Positions 43,922 through 53,076 of a stretch of DNA of 64,000 nucleotides are shown piece after piece. The DNA is from Leeia oryzae DSM 17879 (lineage in GTDB: Bacteria; Pseudomonadota; Gammaproteobacteria; Burkholderiales; Leeiaceae), in NCBI RefSeq assembly GCF_000376945.1, contig NZ_AQXU01000022.1, positions 62,001 to 126,000 on the forward strand, read 5' to 3'. The translations under genes and the position numbers were made by a program. Below the pieces are notes generated by a model that worked only from the letters and a program-made list of their open reading frames with translations, did no database searches and had not been told where the DNA came from. Each line of letters starts with the position of its first letter. Position 1 is the first letter of the stretch.

Positions 43922-45505
43922 ATGAAGAAGTTGATAAGCCTGAATGAAGCCGCCAGCCTGATTCAAGATCAGGCCGTGGTAACGGTGAGTTCGTCGAGCG
44001 GACTGGGATGTCCGGATGCCATGCTGGCTGCTATTGGCGAGCGCTTCCGGGCCACGGGCAGTCCGTCTGCACTGACCATGCTGCATCCGATTGCGGCGGG
44101 TGACATGTATGGCATCAAGGGGGTGGAGCATCTGGCACAGCCGGGGTTGATCCGCCGCATCATTGCCGGCTCGTTGCCGAGTGGTCCTTCTTCATTGCCC
44201 ATGCCGGACATCTGGCGCCTGATCGTAGAGAACGAGATTGCCGGTTACAACGTACCCAGCGGCATCCTGTTTGACATGCACCGTGATGTGGCAGCCCACA
44301 AGCCGGGCGTGCTGACCAAAGTGGGGCTGGATACCTTTGTGGACCCGGACCGGCAGGGATGCGCCATGAACGACAAGGCTGCCAGTGAGCCGATTGTGCA
44401 GAAGGTACACTTTGGTGGGGACACCTGGCTGCATTTTCCGAATATCGTGCCAGATGTAGCGATTATCCGTGCGACCACCGCAGACGAAAAAGGCAATCTG
44501 TCCTTCGAGCATGAAGGGGCATATCTGGGCGGGCTGGATCAGGCGCTGGCGGTAAGAAATAACGGAGGTATCGTCATTGCACAGGTCAAGCGTGTCGTCG
44601 CTAATGGCTCGCTACGTACGCAGGATGTGCGCGTCCCGTGCAATCTGGTGGATTATATTGTGGTGGATGAGGCGCAAATGCAAACCACCCAGACCGCGTA
44701 TGATCCGGCCATCAGTGGAGAGATCCGCCAGCCGGCACATATTTTTGAATACGCTGACTGGGGTACCGACAAGGTGATAGCCCGACGCGCGGCGATGGAA
44801 GTGGCGGAAGGCGATGCGGTTAATCTGGGGTTTGGCATTTCGGCCAATGTGCCGCGCATATTGCTGGAAGAAGGGCTGGATGGTGAAGCGACCTGGGTGA
44901 TCGAGCAGGGGGCGGTAGGCGGCGTGCCTTTATTGGGGTTTGCTTTTGGCTGCTCGGCCAATGCGGATGCCATCATGCCGTCGCCAGACCAGTTTACGTA
45001 TTTTCAGGGCGGCGGATTCGACCTGTCTTTGTTGTCTTTCATGCAGATTGACCGCATGGGGAACGTCAATGTCTCCAAGCTGGGGGCCAAGCCTTACCTG
45101 ACCGCAGGTTGTGGTGGTTTTGTGGATATTACCTCGCATGCAAAATCGATTATTTTCTCCGGGTATTTCACGGCGGGGGCCAAGTTTGAAGTCGGTAACG
45201 GTGAACTGAAGATCACGCAGGAGGGCCGGTCCCGCAAGTTTGTGGAGGAAGTGGAACACGTAACCTTTAGTGGCAAAATTGCATTGGAACGTTCCCAGAA
45301 AATATTGTATGTTACCGAGCGTTGTGTGATGACACTGACCCAAGCGGGTTTGATGGTGACAGAAATTGCCCCGGGGATTGATCTGGAAAAAGACGTACTG
45401 GGACAGGCAGAGTTTCCGCTACTGGTATCTCCATCACTCAAGCGGATGGATGCCGCCCTGTTTACCAATGCACCGATGAACCTGACGCTGAGGAAATCCG
45501 CATGA
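43922..45505 (+). CDS. Acyl-CoA:acetate/3-ketoacid CoA-transferase
   Basis: The protein is about 527 residues with both CoA-transferase halves (alpha and beta) in one chain. Features: VVTVSSSSGLGCPDAMLAAIG, IVPDVAIIRATTADEKGNLSFEHEG, MEVAEGDAVNLGFGISANVPRILLEE and the active-site glutamate in WVIEQGAVGGVPL. It forms a CoA thioester of a small organic acid. The start at 43922 follows GGGTGACCAA; ATG 43910 is possible. It overlaps the enoyl-CoA hydratase gene by four bases. A LacI-operator-like palindrome lies within its coding region at 45284. Confidence 0.88.
   Translation: MKKLISLNEAASLIQDQAVVTVSSSSGLGCPDAMLAAIGERFRATGSPSALTMLHPIAAGDMYGIKGVEHLAQPGLIRRIIAGSLPSGPSSLPMPDIWRLIVENEIAGYNVPSGILFDMHRDVAAHKPGVLTKVGLDTFVDPDRQGCAMNDKAASEPIVQKVHFGGDTWLHFPNIVPDVAIIRATTADEKGNLSFEHEGAYLGGLDQALAVRNNGGIVIAQVKRVVANGSLRTQDVRVPCNLVDYIVVDEAQMQTTQTAYDPAISGEIRQPAHIFEYADWGTDKVIARRAAMEVAEGDAVNLGFGISANVPRILLEEGLDGEATWVIEQGAVGGVPLLGFAFGCSANADAIMPSPDQFTYFQGGGFDLSLLSFMQIDRMGNVNVSKLGAKPYLTAGCGGFVDITSHAKSIIFSGYFTAGAKFEVGNGELKITQEGRSRKFVEEVEHVTFSGKIALERSQKILYVTERCVMTLTQAGLMVTEIAPGIDLEKDVLGQAEFPLLVSPSLKRMDAALFTNAPMNLTLRKSA
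45284..45297. promoter_or_regulatory. Possible LacI operator inside the CoA-transferase gene
   Basis: TTGGAACGTTCCCA matches 13 of 14 bases of the core of O1 and lies in codons for A-L-E-R-S-Q. Those residues look like a conserved protein motif, so chance is possible. Confidence 0.35.
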
Positions 45506-46287
45506 GTACGCCAGAAGGTAATATTCGTCTGCATCAGGATGGGCAGATTGCTACCATCCTGATTGATCGACCAGCAAAACTGAATGCCTTGACGCCTTTC
45601 ATGCTGAACGAGCTGGAAGCCGTGGTGCGTGAACTGGACGCCAGAACGGATGTCCGGGCGGTGATTCTGACGGGGGCCGGAGAGCGGGCGTTCTGCGTCG
45701 GTGCAGACATCAACCAGTGGTCCAGTCTGGAACCGTTGGGCATGTGGCGGTCGTGGGTCCGGAACGGGCATCGCATTTTTGATGCATTGGCGCAGTTGAG
45801 GATGCCGGTGATTGCAGCCATCAATCATCATGCATTTGGTGGCGGTCTGGAACTGGCGGCCACGGCGGATATCCGCATTGCAGACCCGTCTGCGACGTTT
45901 GCCTTGCCGGAGGCTGGCATTGCGACTTGCCCGGGCTGGTCTGGTACGCAACGGCTGGTTGGGCTGGTCGGTGTGGGGGCCGTGAAACTGCTGGCGTTTA
46001 CCGGGCGCAAGATCAATGCCGAAGAAGCACGGCGGATTGGCCTGATTCAGGAGATATCTGCCGCTGGCCAAGTCTTGCCACATGCCCGGCAGATGGCCGA
46101 AGAGATTGCCCGCCAGGCACCGGTGTCTGTGCAGCTGACCAAGCAGCTGATAGATGCTGGTCAGGGAGTTGGTCTGGCCATGACGCTGGAAGCCATGGCC
46201 GGCGCATTGTCTGCCACAACAAAAGATGCAAAAGAAGGCTTGCGCAGCTTTCAGGAAAAGCTAAAGCCAGGCTATCAAGGAGAATGA
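45502..46287 (+). CDS. Enoyl-CoA hydratase/isomerase family protein
   Basis: The 261-residue crotonase-fold protein has IATILIDRPAKLNALTPFMLNEL, the oxyanion-hole AVILTGAGERAFCVGADINQW and INHHAFGGGLELAATADIRIADPSATFALPE. It would hydrate, isomerise or cleave the CoA ester made by the preceding enzyme. Overlap with the CoA-transferase gene (ATGA) and one base to the dehydrogenase gene show a coupled block. Confidence 0.9.
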   Translation: MSTPEGNIRLHQDGQIATILIDRPAKLNALTPFMLNELEAVVRELDARTDVRAVILTGAGERAFCVGADINQWSSLEPLGMWRSWVRNGHRIFDALAQLRMPVIAAINHHAFGGGLELAATADIRIADPSATFALPEAGIATCPGWSGTQRLVGLVGVGAVKLLAFTGRKINAEEARRIGLIQEISAAGQVLPHARQMAEEIARQAPVSVQLTKQLIDAGQGVGLAMTLEAMAGALSATTKDAKEGLRSFQEKLKPGYQGE

Positions 46288-46288
46288 G

Positions 46289-47800
46289 ATGACATTGTTG
46301 AACACGCCCGCTAACCAGACGTTGCCTGCCGAACCATTTGTCGGGCAAATGCTGATCAATGGCCGGTTTGTAGAAGCCATGGCAGGCAAGCGAGATACCC
46401 GCTTCAGCCCGGCACACCAGATTGCGGTGGGATCGTATCCGCAGGCGCAGGCGGCTGATGTGGACCTGGCGGTGAAAGCCGCACGCACAGCGTTTGATGC
46501 GGGCATCTGGTCGGAGATTACTGCGGCAGAACGGGCAGATGTCCTGCTGAAAGTGGCAGACCTGATTCTGCGTGACCTGGAAACGCTGGCGTTGCAGGAG
46601 TCGCTGGAATCCGGCAAGCCGCTGGTACAAGCTCGGGACGAAGTCAAAGGCACGACCAATCTGTGGCGCTACGCCGCCGCACTGGCCAGAACCCTGCACG
46701 GTGAAAGCTATAACACGCTGGGCAAGGACATGCTGGGGGTGGTGCTGAAACAGCCAATCGGCGTGGTAGCCATGATTACACCCTGGAACTTCCCGCTGTG
46801 GATTTTGTGCCAGAAGCTGCCGTTTGCGCTGGCGGCGGGTTGCACGGCGGTGATCAAGCCTAGCGAATTGACCAGCGGTACGACCGTGATGCTAGGCAAG
46901 TTGCTGCAAGAAGCCGGTGTACCGGACGGTGTTGTGAATATCGTGACGGGCCTTGGGCCGGATGCCGGTCAGCCGCTGGTTGAGCACGAAGGGGTCGACA
47001 TGATTACCTTTACCGGCTCTACCCGGGTGGGGCGGGCCATTGCGGAAGTTGGCGGCCGCCAGTTGAAGAAGGTGGCGCTGGAACTGGGCGGTAAAAACCC
47101 GCAGATCATCTTCCCGGATTGTGACTGGGACGCCGCAGTGGATGCCGTGGTCTTTGGGGTGTATTTCAATGCGGGCGAGTGCTGTAACAGTGGTAGCCGG
47201 ATCCTGGTACACGAAGCCATTGCCGAGCAATTTACCGCGGCTGTTATCGACAAAGCCAAGTCGGTCGCCGTGGGGGACCCGCTGCATCCGGACTGTAAAG
47301 TAGGGGCGATTGTCAGCGAAGCACAGATGAACGGCATCTTGTCGCATATTGATGCCGCGCGTAAGGCGGGGGCCGAGGTGCGCTTGGGGGGCAAACGCCT
47401 GCCATCGGGTCAGGGTTATTATCTGGAGCCCACCATCATTACCGGGGTGTCGCCCGAGATGCCTGTAGCCAAAGAAGAAGTCTTTGGCCCGGTACTGGCG
47501 GTGCTGACTTTCAAGGATGTGAAAGACGCGATCCAGCTGGCTAACAGCACATGCTACGGCTTGTCGGCTGCGGTCTGGAGCAAGGACATGGACGTATGCC
47601 TGGAAACCGCCCGCGCGATCAAGGCTGGCACGATCTGGGTGAATACCTTCCTGGACGGATACGCCGAGTTGCCGTTTGGCGGATTTGGCGACTCTGGCTT
47701 GGGTCGGGAACTGGGCAAGTCGGCAGTAGAAGATTTTACGGAAACCAAAACGGTGCAGTTGCATATCGGACCGCGTCGTCACTGGTGGCTACCGAAGTAA
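46289..47800 (+). CDS. NAD(P)-dependent aldehyde dehydrogenase
   Basis: The 503-residue ALDH has AMITPWNFPLWILCQKLPFALAAG, the LELGGKNPQIIF glutamate, the FNAGECCNSGSRILVH cysteine and VNTFLDGYAELPFGGFGDSGLG. It groups loosely with betaine/aminobutyraldehyde-type ALDHs. In the island it likely oxidises an aldehyde released from the substrate or its CoA derivative. A structured intergenic hairpin follows. Confidence 0.9.
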   Translation: MTLLNTPANQTLPAEPFVGQMLINGRFVEAMAGKRDTRFSPAHQIAVGSYPQAQAADVDLAVKAARTAFDAGIWSEITAAERADVLLKVADLILRDLETLALQESLESGKPLVQARDEVKGTTNLWRYAAALARTLHGESYNTLGKDMLGVVLKQPIGVVAMITPWNFPLWILCQKLPFALAAGCTAVIKPSELTSGTTVMLGKLLQEAGVPDGVVNIVTGLGPDAGQPLVEHEGVDMITFTGSTRVGRAIAEVGGRQLKKVALELGGKNPQIIFPDCDWDAAVDAVVFGVYFNAGECCNSGSRILVHEAIAEQFTAAVIDKAKSVAVGDPLHPDCKVGAIVSEAQMNGILSHIDAARKAGAEVRLGGKRLPSGQGYYLEPTIITGVSPEMPVAKEEVFGPVLAVLTFKDVKDAIQLANSTCYGLSAAVWSKDMDVCLETARAIKAGTIWVNTFLDGYAELPFGGFGDSGLGRELGKSAVEDFTETKTVQLHIGPRRHWWLPK

Positions 47801-47813
47801 CACGGTAGTCATG

Positions 47814-47870
47814 ACCGGCGAGTGCCAGCCGCGTCAACGTAGTTTGCGTTGGCATGGTGCTCGCCGGTTT
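47814..47870 (+). terminator. Long imperfect hairpin between ALDH and binding-protein genes
   Basis: ACCGGCGAG (47814-47822) pairs with CTCGCCGGT (47860-47868), with inner TGCCA/TGGCA and CAACG/CGTTG pairings, followed by only TT. It could be a weak terminator or a processing stem separating the enzyme block from the transporter block. Confidence 0.45.
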
Positions 47871-47960
47871 GCAGAGAAGCTGGCTGACAGGCAGATATGT
47901 GCCTGAAAGCCGCTGGAAGTTGGTGTTGTGAGCAGTATCAACAATAAATGGAGAAAAGAG

Positions 47961-49220
47961 ATGAAAAAGAGTTTCTTGCTATCTGCCGCAGTTGCTTTGG
48001 TTTATTCACAAATTGGAACGATCCAAGCCGCAACTGACAAAGAAGTAGAGGTCGTGCACTGGTGGACCTCTGGCGGGGAAGCAACTGCGCTGAAGGTACT
48101 GAAAGACGATATGCAGAAACGCGGCTTTGGCTGGAAAGACAGCCCGATTGCCGGTGGTGGCGGTGACCAGGCTCGTACCGTGCTGCGCGCCCGTGTTGCC
48201 TCTGGCCGTCCGCCAGAAGCCATGCAGATGCTGGGTTTCAATATTCAGGATTACGCAGAAGAAGGCCTGCTGGGTAATCTGGACAGCATTGCCAGCAAAG
48301 AGGGCTGGGACAAGGTCGTACCAGCACCGTTGTCTCGTTTCTCCAAATACAACGGTCATTGGGTTGCTGCGCCGGTCAATATCCATCGCACCAACTGGAT
48401 CTGGGCCAACAAGGAAATCTTTGACAAGCTGAAACTGACCCCGCCAAAAACCTTTGACGAGCTGGTAGCGGTGGCCGACAAGATCCGCAAGGCCGGTTAC
48501 ATTCCGCTGGCACACGGTGGCCAGGCATGGCAGGAAGCGACCATTTTTGATAGCGCTGTTTTGTCTGCTGGCGGGCCAAAATTCTACAAGCAAGCGCTGA
48601 TTGACCTGGACCCGAAAGCATTGGGCAGCAAGACCATGGAAAAAGCGTTTGCGCAAATGCAGAAACTGCGCGGCATGATGGACCCTAACTTCTCCGGTCG
48701 TGATTGGAACGTTGCAACCTCCATGGTGATTAATGGCAAGGCTGCCATGCAAATCATGGGTGACTGGGCGAAAGGTGAGTTCCTGAAAGCAGGCAAGAAA
48801 CCAAACGTGGATTTCCTGTGCTTCCAGTATCCGCAAACAGAAGGCAGCTTTACCTTTAACTCTGACCAGTTTGCCATGTTCAAGGTGGGGGATGACCAAG
48901 CCGCAGGGCAAATGCAACTGGCCAGTGCCATTATGGATAAAGGCTTCCAGGAGAAGTTCAACATTGCCAAAGGGTCTATTCCGGCCCGCATGGATGTGAG
49001 CGGTGACAACTTTGACGCCTGCGGCAAGAAATCCATGGCTGACCTGAAAGTGGCGCTGAAAAACGGTTCTCTGCTGGGCAGTTTTGCCCATGGTCATGCC
49101 ATGCCGGAGTCTGTGAAGTCTGCCGTGTATGACGTGGTGACCAAGTCATTCAATAACCTGCAGGTCACACCGGCCCAGTCTGTACAACAGCTGGTGAAAG
49201 TGGTGGAAGACAGCAAGTAA
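47961..49220 (+). CDS. Carbohydrate ABC transporter substrate-binding protein (family 1), copy 1
   Basis: The 419-residue product has a signal peptide (MKKSFLLSAAVALVYSQIGTIQA, cleavage near residue 23) and a family 1 binding fold: VEVVHWWTSGGEATALKVLKDDMQKRGFGW, NGHWVAAPVNIHRTNWIWANKEIF, YIPLAHGGQAWQEATIF, TSMVINGKAAMQIMGDWAKGEF. It delivers a carbohydrate-like ligand to the permeases encoded next. The start at 47961 follows GGAGAAAAGAG. The signal-peptide codons contain the LacI-type operator at 48013. A paralogue lies at 58088. Confidence 0.92.
   Translation: MKKSFLLSAAVALVYSQIGTIQAATDKEVEVVHWWTSGGEATALKVLKDDMQKRGFGWKDSPIAGGGGDQARTVLRARVASGRPPEAMQMLGFNIQDYAEEGLLGNLDSIASKEGWDKVVPAPLSRFSKYNGHWVAAPVNIHRTNWIWANKEIFDKLKLTPPKTFDELVAVADKIRKAGYIPLAHGGQAWQEATIFDSAVLSAGGPKFYKQALIDLDPKALGSKTMEKAFAQMQKLRGMMDPNFSGRDWNVATSMVINGKAAMQIMGDWAKGEFLKAGKKPNVDFLCFQYPQTEGSFTFNSDQFAMFKVGDDQAAGQMQLASAIMDKGFQEKFNIAKGSIPARMDVSGDNFDACGKKSMADLKVALKNGSLLGSFAHGHAMPESVKSAVYDVVTKSFNNLQVTPAQSVQQLVKVVEDSK
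48013..48026. promoter_or_regulatory. LacI-type operator O2 within the signal-peptide codons
   Basis: TTGGAACGATCCAA lies about 50 bases after the start codon of the first binding-protein gene. It is part of a 17-base stretch (48010-48026) identical to the one before the second binding-protein gene (58022-58038), and differs from O1 only at one base of the core. Identity in two otherwise unlike contexts argues for a real site. Confidence 0.7.
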
Positions 49221-49229
49221 GTTGTACCG

Positions 49230-49269
49230 GATGTACCTTCCGCAGTCGGGGGGCTATGGAAGGTACATC
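49230..49269 (+). other. Stem-loop between binding-protein and permease genes
   Basis: Perfect 12-bp arms GATGTACCTTCC (49230-49241) and GGAAGGTACATC (49258-49269) with a 16-base loop. No U tract. Position suggests an mRNA-stabilising or partial-terminator stem that keeps binding-protein levels above permease levels, as in maltose-type operons. Confidence 0.65.
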
Positions 49270-49304
49270 ATTGATTGATACGTCTCACTGCTTGAAAGGG
49301 GGCC

Positions 49305-50231
49305 ATGATGACTATTGCCTCATCACCTCGACAAACCAGAGCAGCATCGTTTGCTGACTGGCTGGAAGTCCGATTGCCCAAGCTGGTTCTGGCACCATCG
49401 GTACTGATTACACTGGTGTTTGTATACGGCTTTATTGCCTGGACAAGCATCCTCTCTTTTACCCGTTCCAAGACCATTCCCAAGATGGAATGGGCGGGTG
49501 TCTTGCAATACGCCAAAGTGCTGGGGCACGAGCGTTGGCATGTGGCTGTCCATAACCTGATGATTTTCGGGGTGTTGTATGTCCTGATCTGCATGGTACT
49601 GGGGCTGCTGATTGCCATCTTGCTGGATCAGCGCATCCGCCACGAAGGGACGCTGCGCGCGATTTTCCTGTACCCGATGGCATTGTCGTTCATCGTGACC
49701 GGAACCGCCTGGAAGTGGATTCTCAACCCGGGGCTGGGGCTGGAAAAACTGGCACACGACTGGGGTTGGAGCAGCTTTCATTTTGACTGGATCATCAACG
49801 AGCAGATGGCGATCTATACCATCGTGATTGCCGGTGTCTGGCAGGCGTCCGGCTTTGTGATGGCCATGTTTCTGGCGGGCTTGCGCGGTATCGACCAGGA
49901 CGTCATCAAGGCGGCCTCCATGGACGGTGCATCGCTGCCGCTGATCTACTGGCGCATCATCATTCCGCAACTGAAACCGGTGTTTGTCTCTGCGCTGGTG
50001 ATCCTGACGCATCTGGCCATCAAGAGTTACGAGCTGGTCGTCGCCCTGACGGGGGCCGGACCGGGCTATGCGACCGAACTGCCGTCTACCTTCATGTATG
50101 CGCACACCTTTACCCGCAACCAGCTGGGCATGGGGGCGGCCAGTGCGGTGATGATGCTGCTGACGGTAGCGGCCATCATGGTGCCTTACCTGTACTCAGA
50201 GGTCCGTGGGCCTCGTACTTCCAGCCACTGA
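49305..50231 (+). CDS. Carbohydrate ABC transporter permease (MalF-like)
   Basis: The 308-residue protein has six membrane helices and the EAA loop DQDVIKAASMDGASLPLIYWRIIIPQL (residues about 205-230) that docks the ATPase. The first helix (LVLAPSVLITLVFVYGFIAWTSIL) is typical for this class. Preceded by GGGGGCC; ATG 49308 also possible. Pairs with the next gene as a heterodimer. Confidence 0.93.
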   Translation: MMTIASSPRQTRAASFADWLEVRLPKLVLAPSVLITLVFVYGFIAWTSILSFTRSKTIPKMEWAGVLQYAKVLGHERWHVAVHNLMIFGVLYVLICMVLGLLIAILLDQRIRHEGTLRAIFLYPMALSFIVTGTAWKWILNPGLGLEKLAHDWGWSSFHFDWIINEQMAIYTIVIAGVWQASGFVMAMFLAGLRGIDQDVIKAASMDGASLPLIYWRIIIPQLKPVFVSALVILTHLAIKSYELVVALTGAGPGYATELPSTFMYAHTFTRNQLGMGAASAVMMLLTVAAIMVPYLYSEVRGPRTSSH

Positions 50232-50245
50232 GCCGAGGAACAATC

Positions 50246-51139
50246 ATGTCTAGCAAAAACTGGGATTCCCCGCAAATGGTGCAGGGGTCGGCCAACCGTT
50301 GGTCCCGCGTGATCATCTATGGCCTGCTGATCTTCTTTGCCGCGTTTTATCTGATGCCGCTGGTGGTGATGCTGCTGACGTCCTTCAAGCCATTGTCCGA
50401 GGTGTACGCCGGCAACATTCTTAAACTGCCAGCGCACTGGACAACCGCTTCCTGGGTAAAAGCCTGGGGCGAGGCCTGTGTCGGGTTGTCATGTGACGGT
50501 ATCAAGGGCTACTTCTGGAACTCCATCAAGATGGTGGTCAGTGCCGTTGGCGTTTCTACCTTTGTGGGGGCCATGAACGGTTACATCCTGACCAAGTGGC
50601 GTTTCAAGGGTGACAACCTGCTGTTTGGCCTGATCCTGTTTGGCTGTTTTATTCCATTCCAGATCGTACTGATCCCGATGGCGGCCTTTCTGGGCAAGGC
50701 TGGGTTGGCTTCGTCCACCAGCGGTCTGGTATTTGTGCATGTGGTGTACGGTCTGTGTTTTACCACGCTGTATTTCCGTAATTACTACATCGCCTTTCCG
50801 GACGAGCTGGTGAAGGCTGCCATGATTGATGGCGCGCGGTTCTTCCGGATTTTCTTCCGGATTCTGCTGCCGTGCTCTGGCCCGATCATCACCGTGACGG
50901 TCATCTGGCAGTTCACCAATATCTGGAATGACTTCCTGTTTGGTGCATCTTTCACCACGGGGGATACGGCACCAATCACGGTGGCACTTAACAACATCGT
51001 CAACACGTCTACCGGCGAGCGCGAATACAACGTGCACATGGCTGCCGCCATGATTGCGGCGCTGCCAACCTTGCTGGTGTATGTCGTGGGTGGCCGGTAT
51101 TTTGTTCGCGGTCTGATGGCCGGTTCGGTAAAGGGTTAA
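50246..51139 (+). CDS. Carbohydrate ABC transporter permease (MalG-like)
   Basis: The 297-residue inner-membrane protein has six helices and the EAA motif PDELVKAAMIDGARFFRIFFRILLPCSGPI (around 190-215). The N-terminal LLIFFAAFYLMPLVVMLLTSFKPLSEV is typical of MalG-type partners. It begins 14 bases after the first permease gene. Confidence 0.93.
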   Translation: MSSKNWDSPQMVQGSANRWSRVIIYGLLIFFAAFYLMPLVVMLLTSFKPLSEVYAGNILKLPAHWTTASWVKAWGEACVGLSCDGIKGYFWNSIKMVVSAVGVSTFVGAMNGYILTKWRFKGDNLLFGLILFGCFIPFQIVLIPMAAFLGKAGLASSTSGLVFVHVVYGLCFTTLYFRNYYIAFPDELVKAAMIDGARFFRIFFRILLPCSGPIITVTVIWQFTNIWNDFLFGASFTTGDTAPITVALNNIVNTSTGEREYNVHMAAAMIAALPTLLVYVVGGRYFVRGLMAGSVKG

Positions 51140-51142
51140 AAG

Positions 51143-52252
51143 ATGTCTTCTCTACATATTCAACAAGTCCGCAAATCCTATGGTTCGACAGACATCCTGA
51201 AAGGGATTGATATCGGCATTGATGACGGCGAGTTCCTGGTACTGGTAGGGCCGTCCGGTTGTGGCAAATCCACCCTGTTATCGATGATTGCCGGCCTGGA
51301 TACGGTAACGTCTGGCGATATCCTGATTGGTAACCAGCGTGTGAATGACCTGCACCCCAGCAAGCGTGACATTGCCATGGTGTTCCAGAGTTATGCGCTG
51401 TATCCCAATATGTCGGTGGCTGAAAATATTGCCTTTGGCATGGAAATGCGCAAGGTACCGAAAGCCGAGCGCGAAAAAGCGATTCAGGACGTGGCCAAAC
51501 TATTGCAGATGCAGCATTTGCTGGATCGCCGCCCCAGCCAGTTGTCGGGCGGTCAGCGCCAGCGGGTGGCCATGGGCCGTGCGCTGGTACGCCACCCGCA
51601 GATTTTCCTGTTTGACGAACCCTTGTCGAACCTGGACGCCAAGCTGCGGGTAGACATGCGTACCGAGATCAAGAAGCTGCACCAGCGCCTGAAAGCCACC
51701 ATTGTCTATGTGACGCATGACCAGATCGAGGCCATGACACTGGCCACCAAGATTGCCGTGATGCGCAATGGCGAATTGCAGCAGCTGGGTTCGCCATCCG
51801 AGGTGTATAACAAGCCGGCCAATACCTTTGTGGCCAGTTTTATCGGGTCTCCGTCGATGAACCTGATTCCGGGGCGTCTGGTGCCGCATGGTGATGGCCT
51901 GGCGCTGGAAATCGAGCACAATACCACGGAAGGCTTACAGATCCCGTTGCCGCCCCAGCCAGACAGTGTGACAGCGTATGTCGGTAAGGAGATCATTGCC
52001 GGATTGCGGCCGGAAGCCATTGGCAACGGTAATCTGCAGAAGCACGAACTGACCCGTCAGGTGCAGGCAGATCTGGTTGTGACGGAACCGACAGGGCCGG
52101 ATACACTGGCCATTCTGAAACTGGGCGGTTTTGAAGTGACTGCCCGGCTGGAAGCTGACGCGACGTACCCGGCCGGGCATCGTGGCCTGTTTACGGTAGA
52201 CCTGACCAAGCTGGTGATGTTTGACAGCCAGACCGAGCAACGGATTGCGTAA
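51143..52252 (+). CDS. Carbohydrate ABC transporter ATPase (UgpC/MalK/MsmX-type)
   Basis: The 369-residue ATPase has Walker [13 protein letters not shown]-loop [13 protein letters not shown], signature [14 protein letters not shown], Walker [17 protein letters not shown] and the H-loop [10 protein letters not shown], then a C-terminal OB-fold (TOBE) domain with [12 protein letters not shown] and [10 protein letters not shown]. It energises import of the island substrate. Follows the permease gene by three bases. Confidence 0.95.
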   Translation: MSSLHIQQVRKSYGSTDILKGIDIGIDDGEFLVLVGPSGCGKSTLLSMIAGLDTVTSGDILIGNQRVNDLHPSKRDIAMVFQSYALYPNMSVAENIAFGMEMRKVPKAEREKAIQDVAKLLQMQHLLDRRPSQLSGGQRQRVAMGRALVRHPQIFLFDEPLSNLDAKLRVDMRTEIKKLHQRLKATIVYVTHDQIEAMTLATKIAVMRNGELQQLGSPSEVYNKPANTFVASFIGSPSMNLIPGRLVPHGDGLALEIEHNTTEGLQIPLPPQPDSVTAYVGKEIIAGLRPEAIGNGNLQKHELTRQVQADLVVTEPTGPDTLAILKLGGFEVTARLEADATYPAGHRGLFTVDLTKLVMFDSQTEQRIA

Positions 52253-52279
52253 GCCATCTGGCAGCGGGAGTAACCCAAT

Positions 52280-53062
52280 ATGGAAACATCGCAAACAATA
52301 AAACGCCCCGTCGCACTGGTTACCGGTGGCCGAAGAGGCATTGGCGCAGCCATTGTGCGTACACTGGCACAGGCCGGGTTTGATGTAGCGTTTACCGGCC
52401 GCAGTGCGGATGCCGTCTCGCAGCAACTGGTGACAGAGATTGAAGCGCTGGGCGTCCGTGGCCTGGCATTGGCCAGCGAACTGCAAGATGTAGCAGCGCA
52501 TCCGGCCCTGGTGGCGCAAGTGGCAGAGTGGGGTGGCGGGATTCACTGTCTGGTCAACAATGCCGGCATCGGTTCTCCGGTACGTGGTGACCTGCTGGAT
52601 GTCACGCCCGAGGCGCTGGATCTGGTCATGGAGACTAATCTGCGCGGGACGTTTTTTCTGACACAACTGGTAGCCCGGCAGATGCTGGCGCAGAAGGATG
52701 AACTATCTTGCAGCATTGTCACGGTATCATCGGTCAGCGCAGACATGGCCTCAATAGAACGAGGCGAATATTGTATGTCCAAGGCTGCGCTGGGCATGCT
52801 GACCAAGCTGTTTGCGCTGCGTCTGGCTGCGCATGATATCGGTGTGTTCGAGGTCCGTCCTGGCATCATCCGCACAGACCTGACGGCGGGTGTAGCGGCC
52901 AAGTACGAGAAACAATTCGAAACTGGGCTGGTACCGGTGGCCCGCTGGGGAGAGCCAGAGGAAATCGCGCATATTGTGCGCAGCCTGGCCGACAGAGCGT
53001 TCCGTTTTGCAACCGGATCGGTTGTGTATGTGGATGGCGGCTTGTCCATCCCGCGTTTTTGA
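52280..53062 (+). CDS. Short-chain dehydrogenase/reductase (FabG-like)
   Basis: The 260-residue SDR has the cofactor motif VTGGRRGIGAAIVRTL, NNAGIG, the serine in VSSVSADMASIERGEYCMSK and the YxxxK pair in the same stretch. It catalyses an NAD(P)-linked oxidation or reduction in the island pathway. It overlaps the next gene only in its upstream reading; the true gap to the GMC gene is 14 bases. Confidence 0.9.
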   Translation: METSQTIKRPVALVTGGRRGIGAAIVRTLAQAGFDVAFTGRSADAVSQQLVTEIEALGVRGLALASELQDVAAHPALVAQVAEWGGGIHCLVNNAGIGSPVRGDLLDVTPEALDLVMETNLRGTFFLTQLVARQMLAQKDELSCSIVTVSSVSADMASIERGEYCMSKAALGMLTKLFALRLAAHDIGVFEVRPGIIRTDLTAGVAAKYEKQFETGLVPVARWGEPEEIAHIVRSLADRAFRFATGSVVYVDGGLSIPRF

Positions 53063-53076
53063 TAAGGTTAGCCATC

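Noticed and set aside
45284-45297. Treating the CoA-transferase palindrome as an established operator
   Set aside because: The site codes for residues that look conserved in the enzyme, so it is listed only as a low-confidence candidate.
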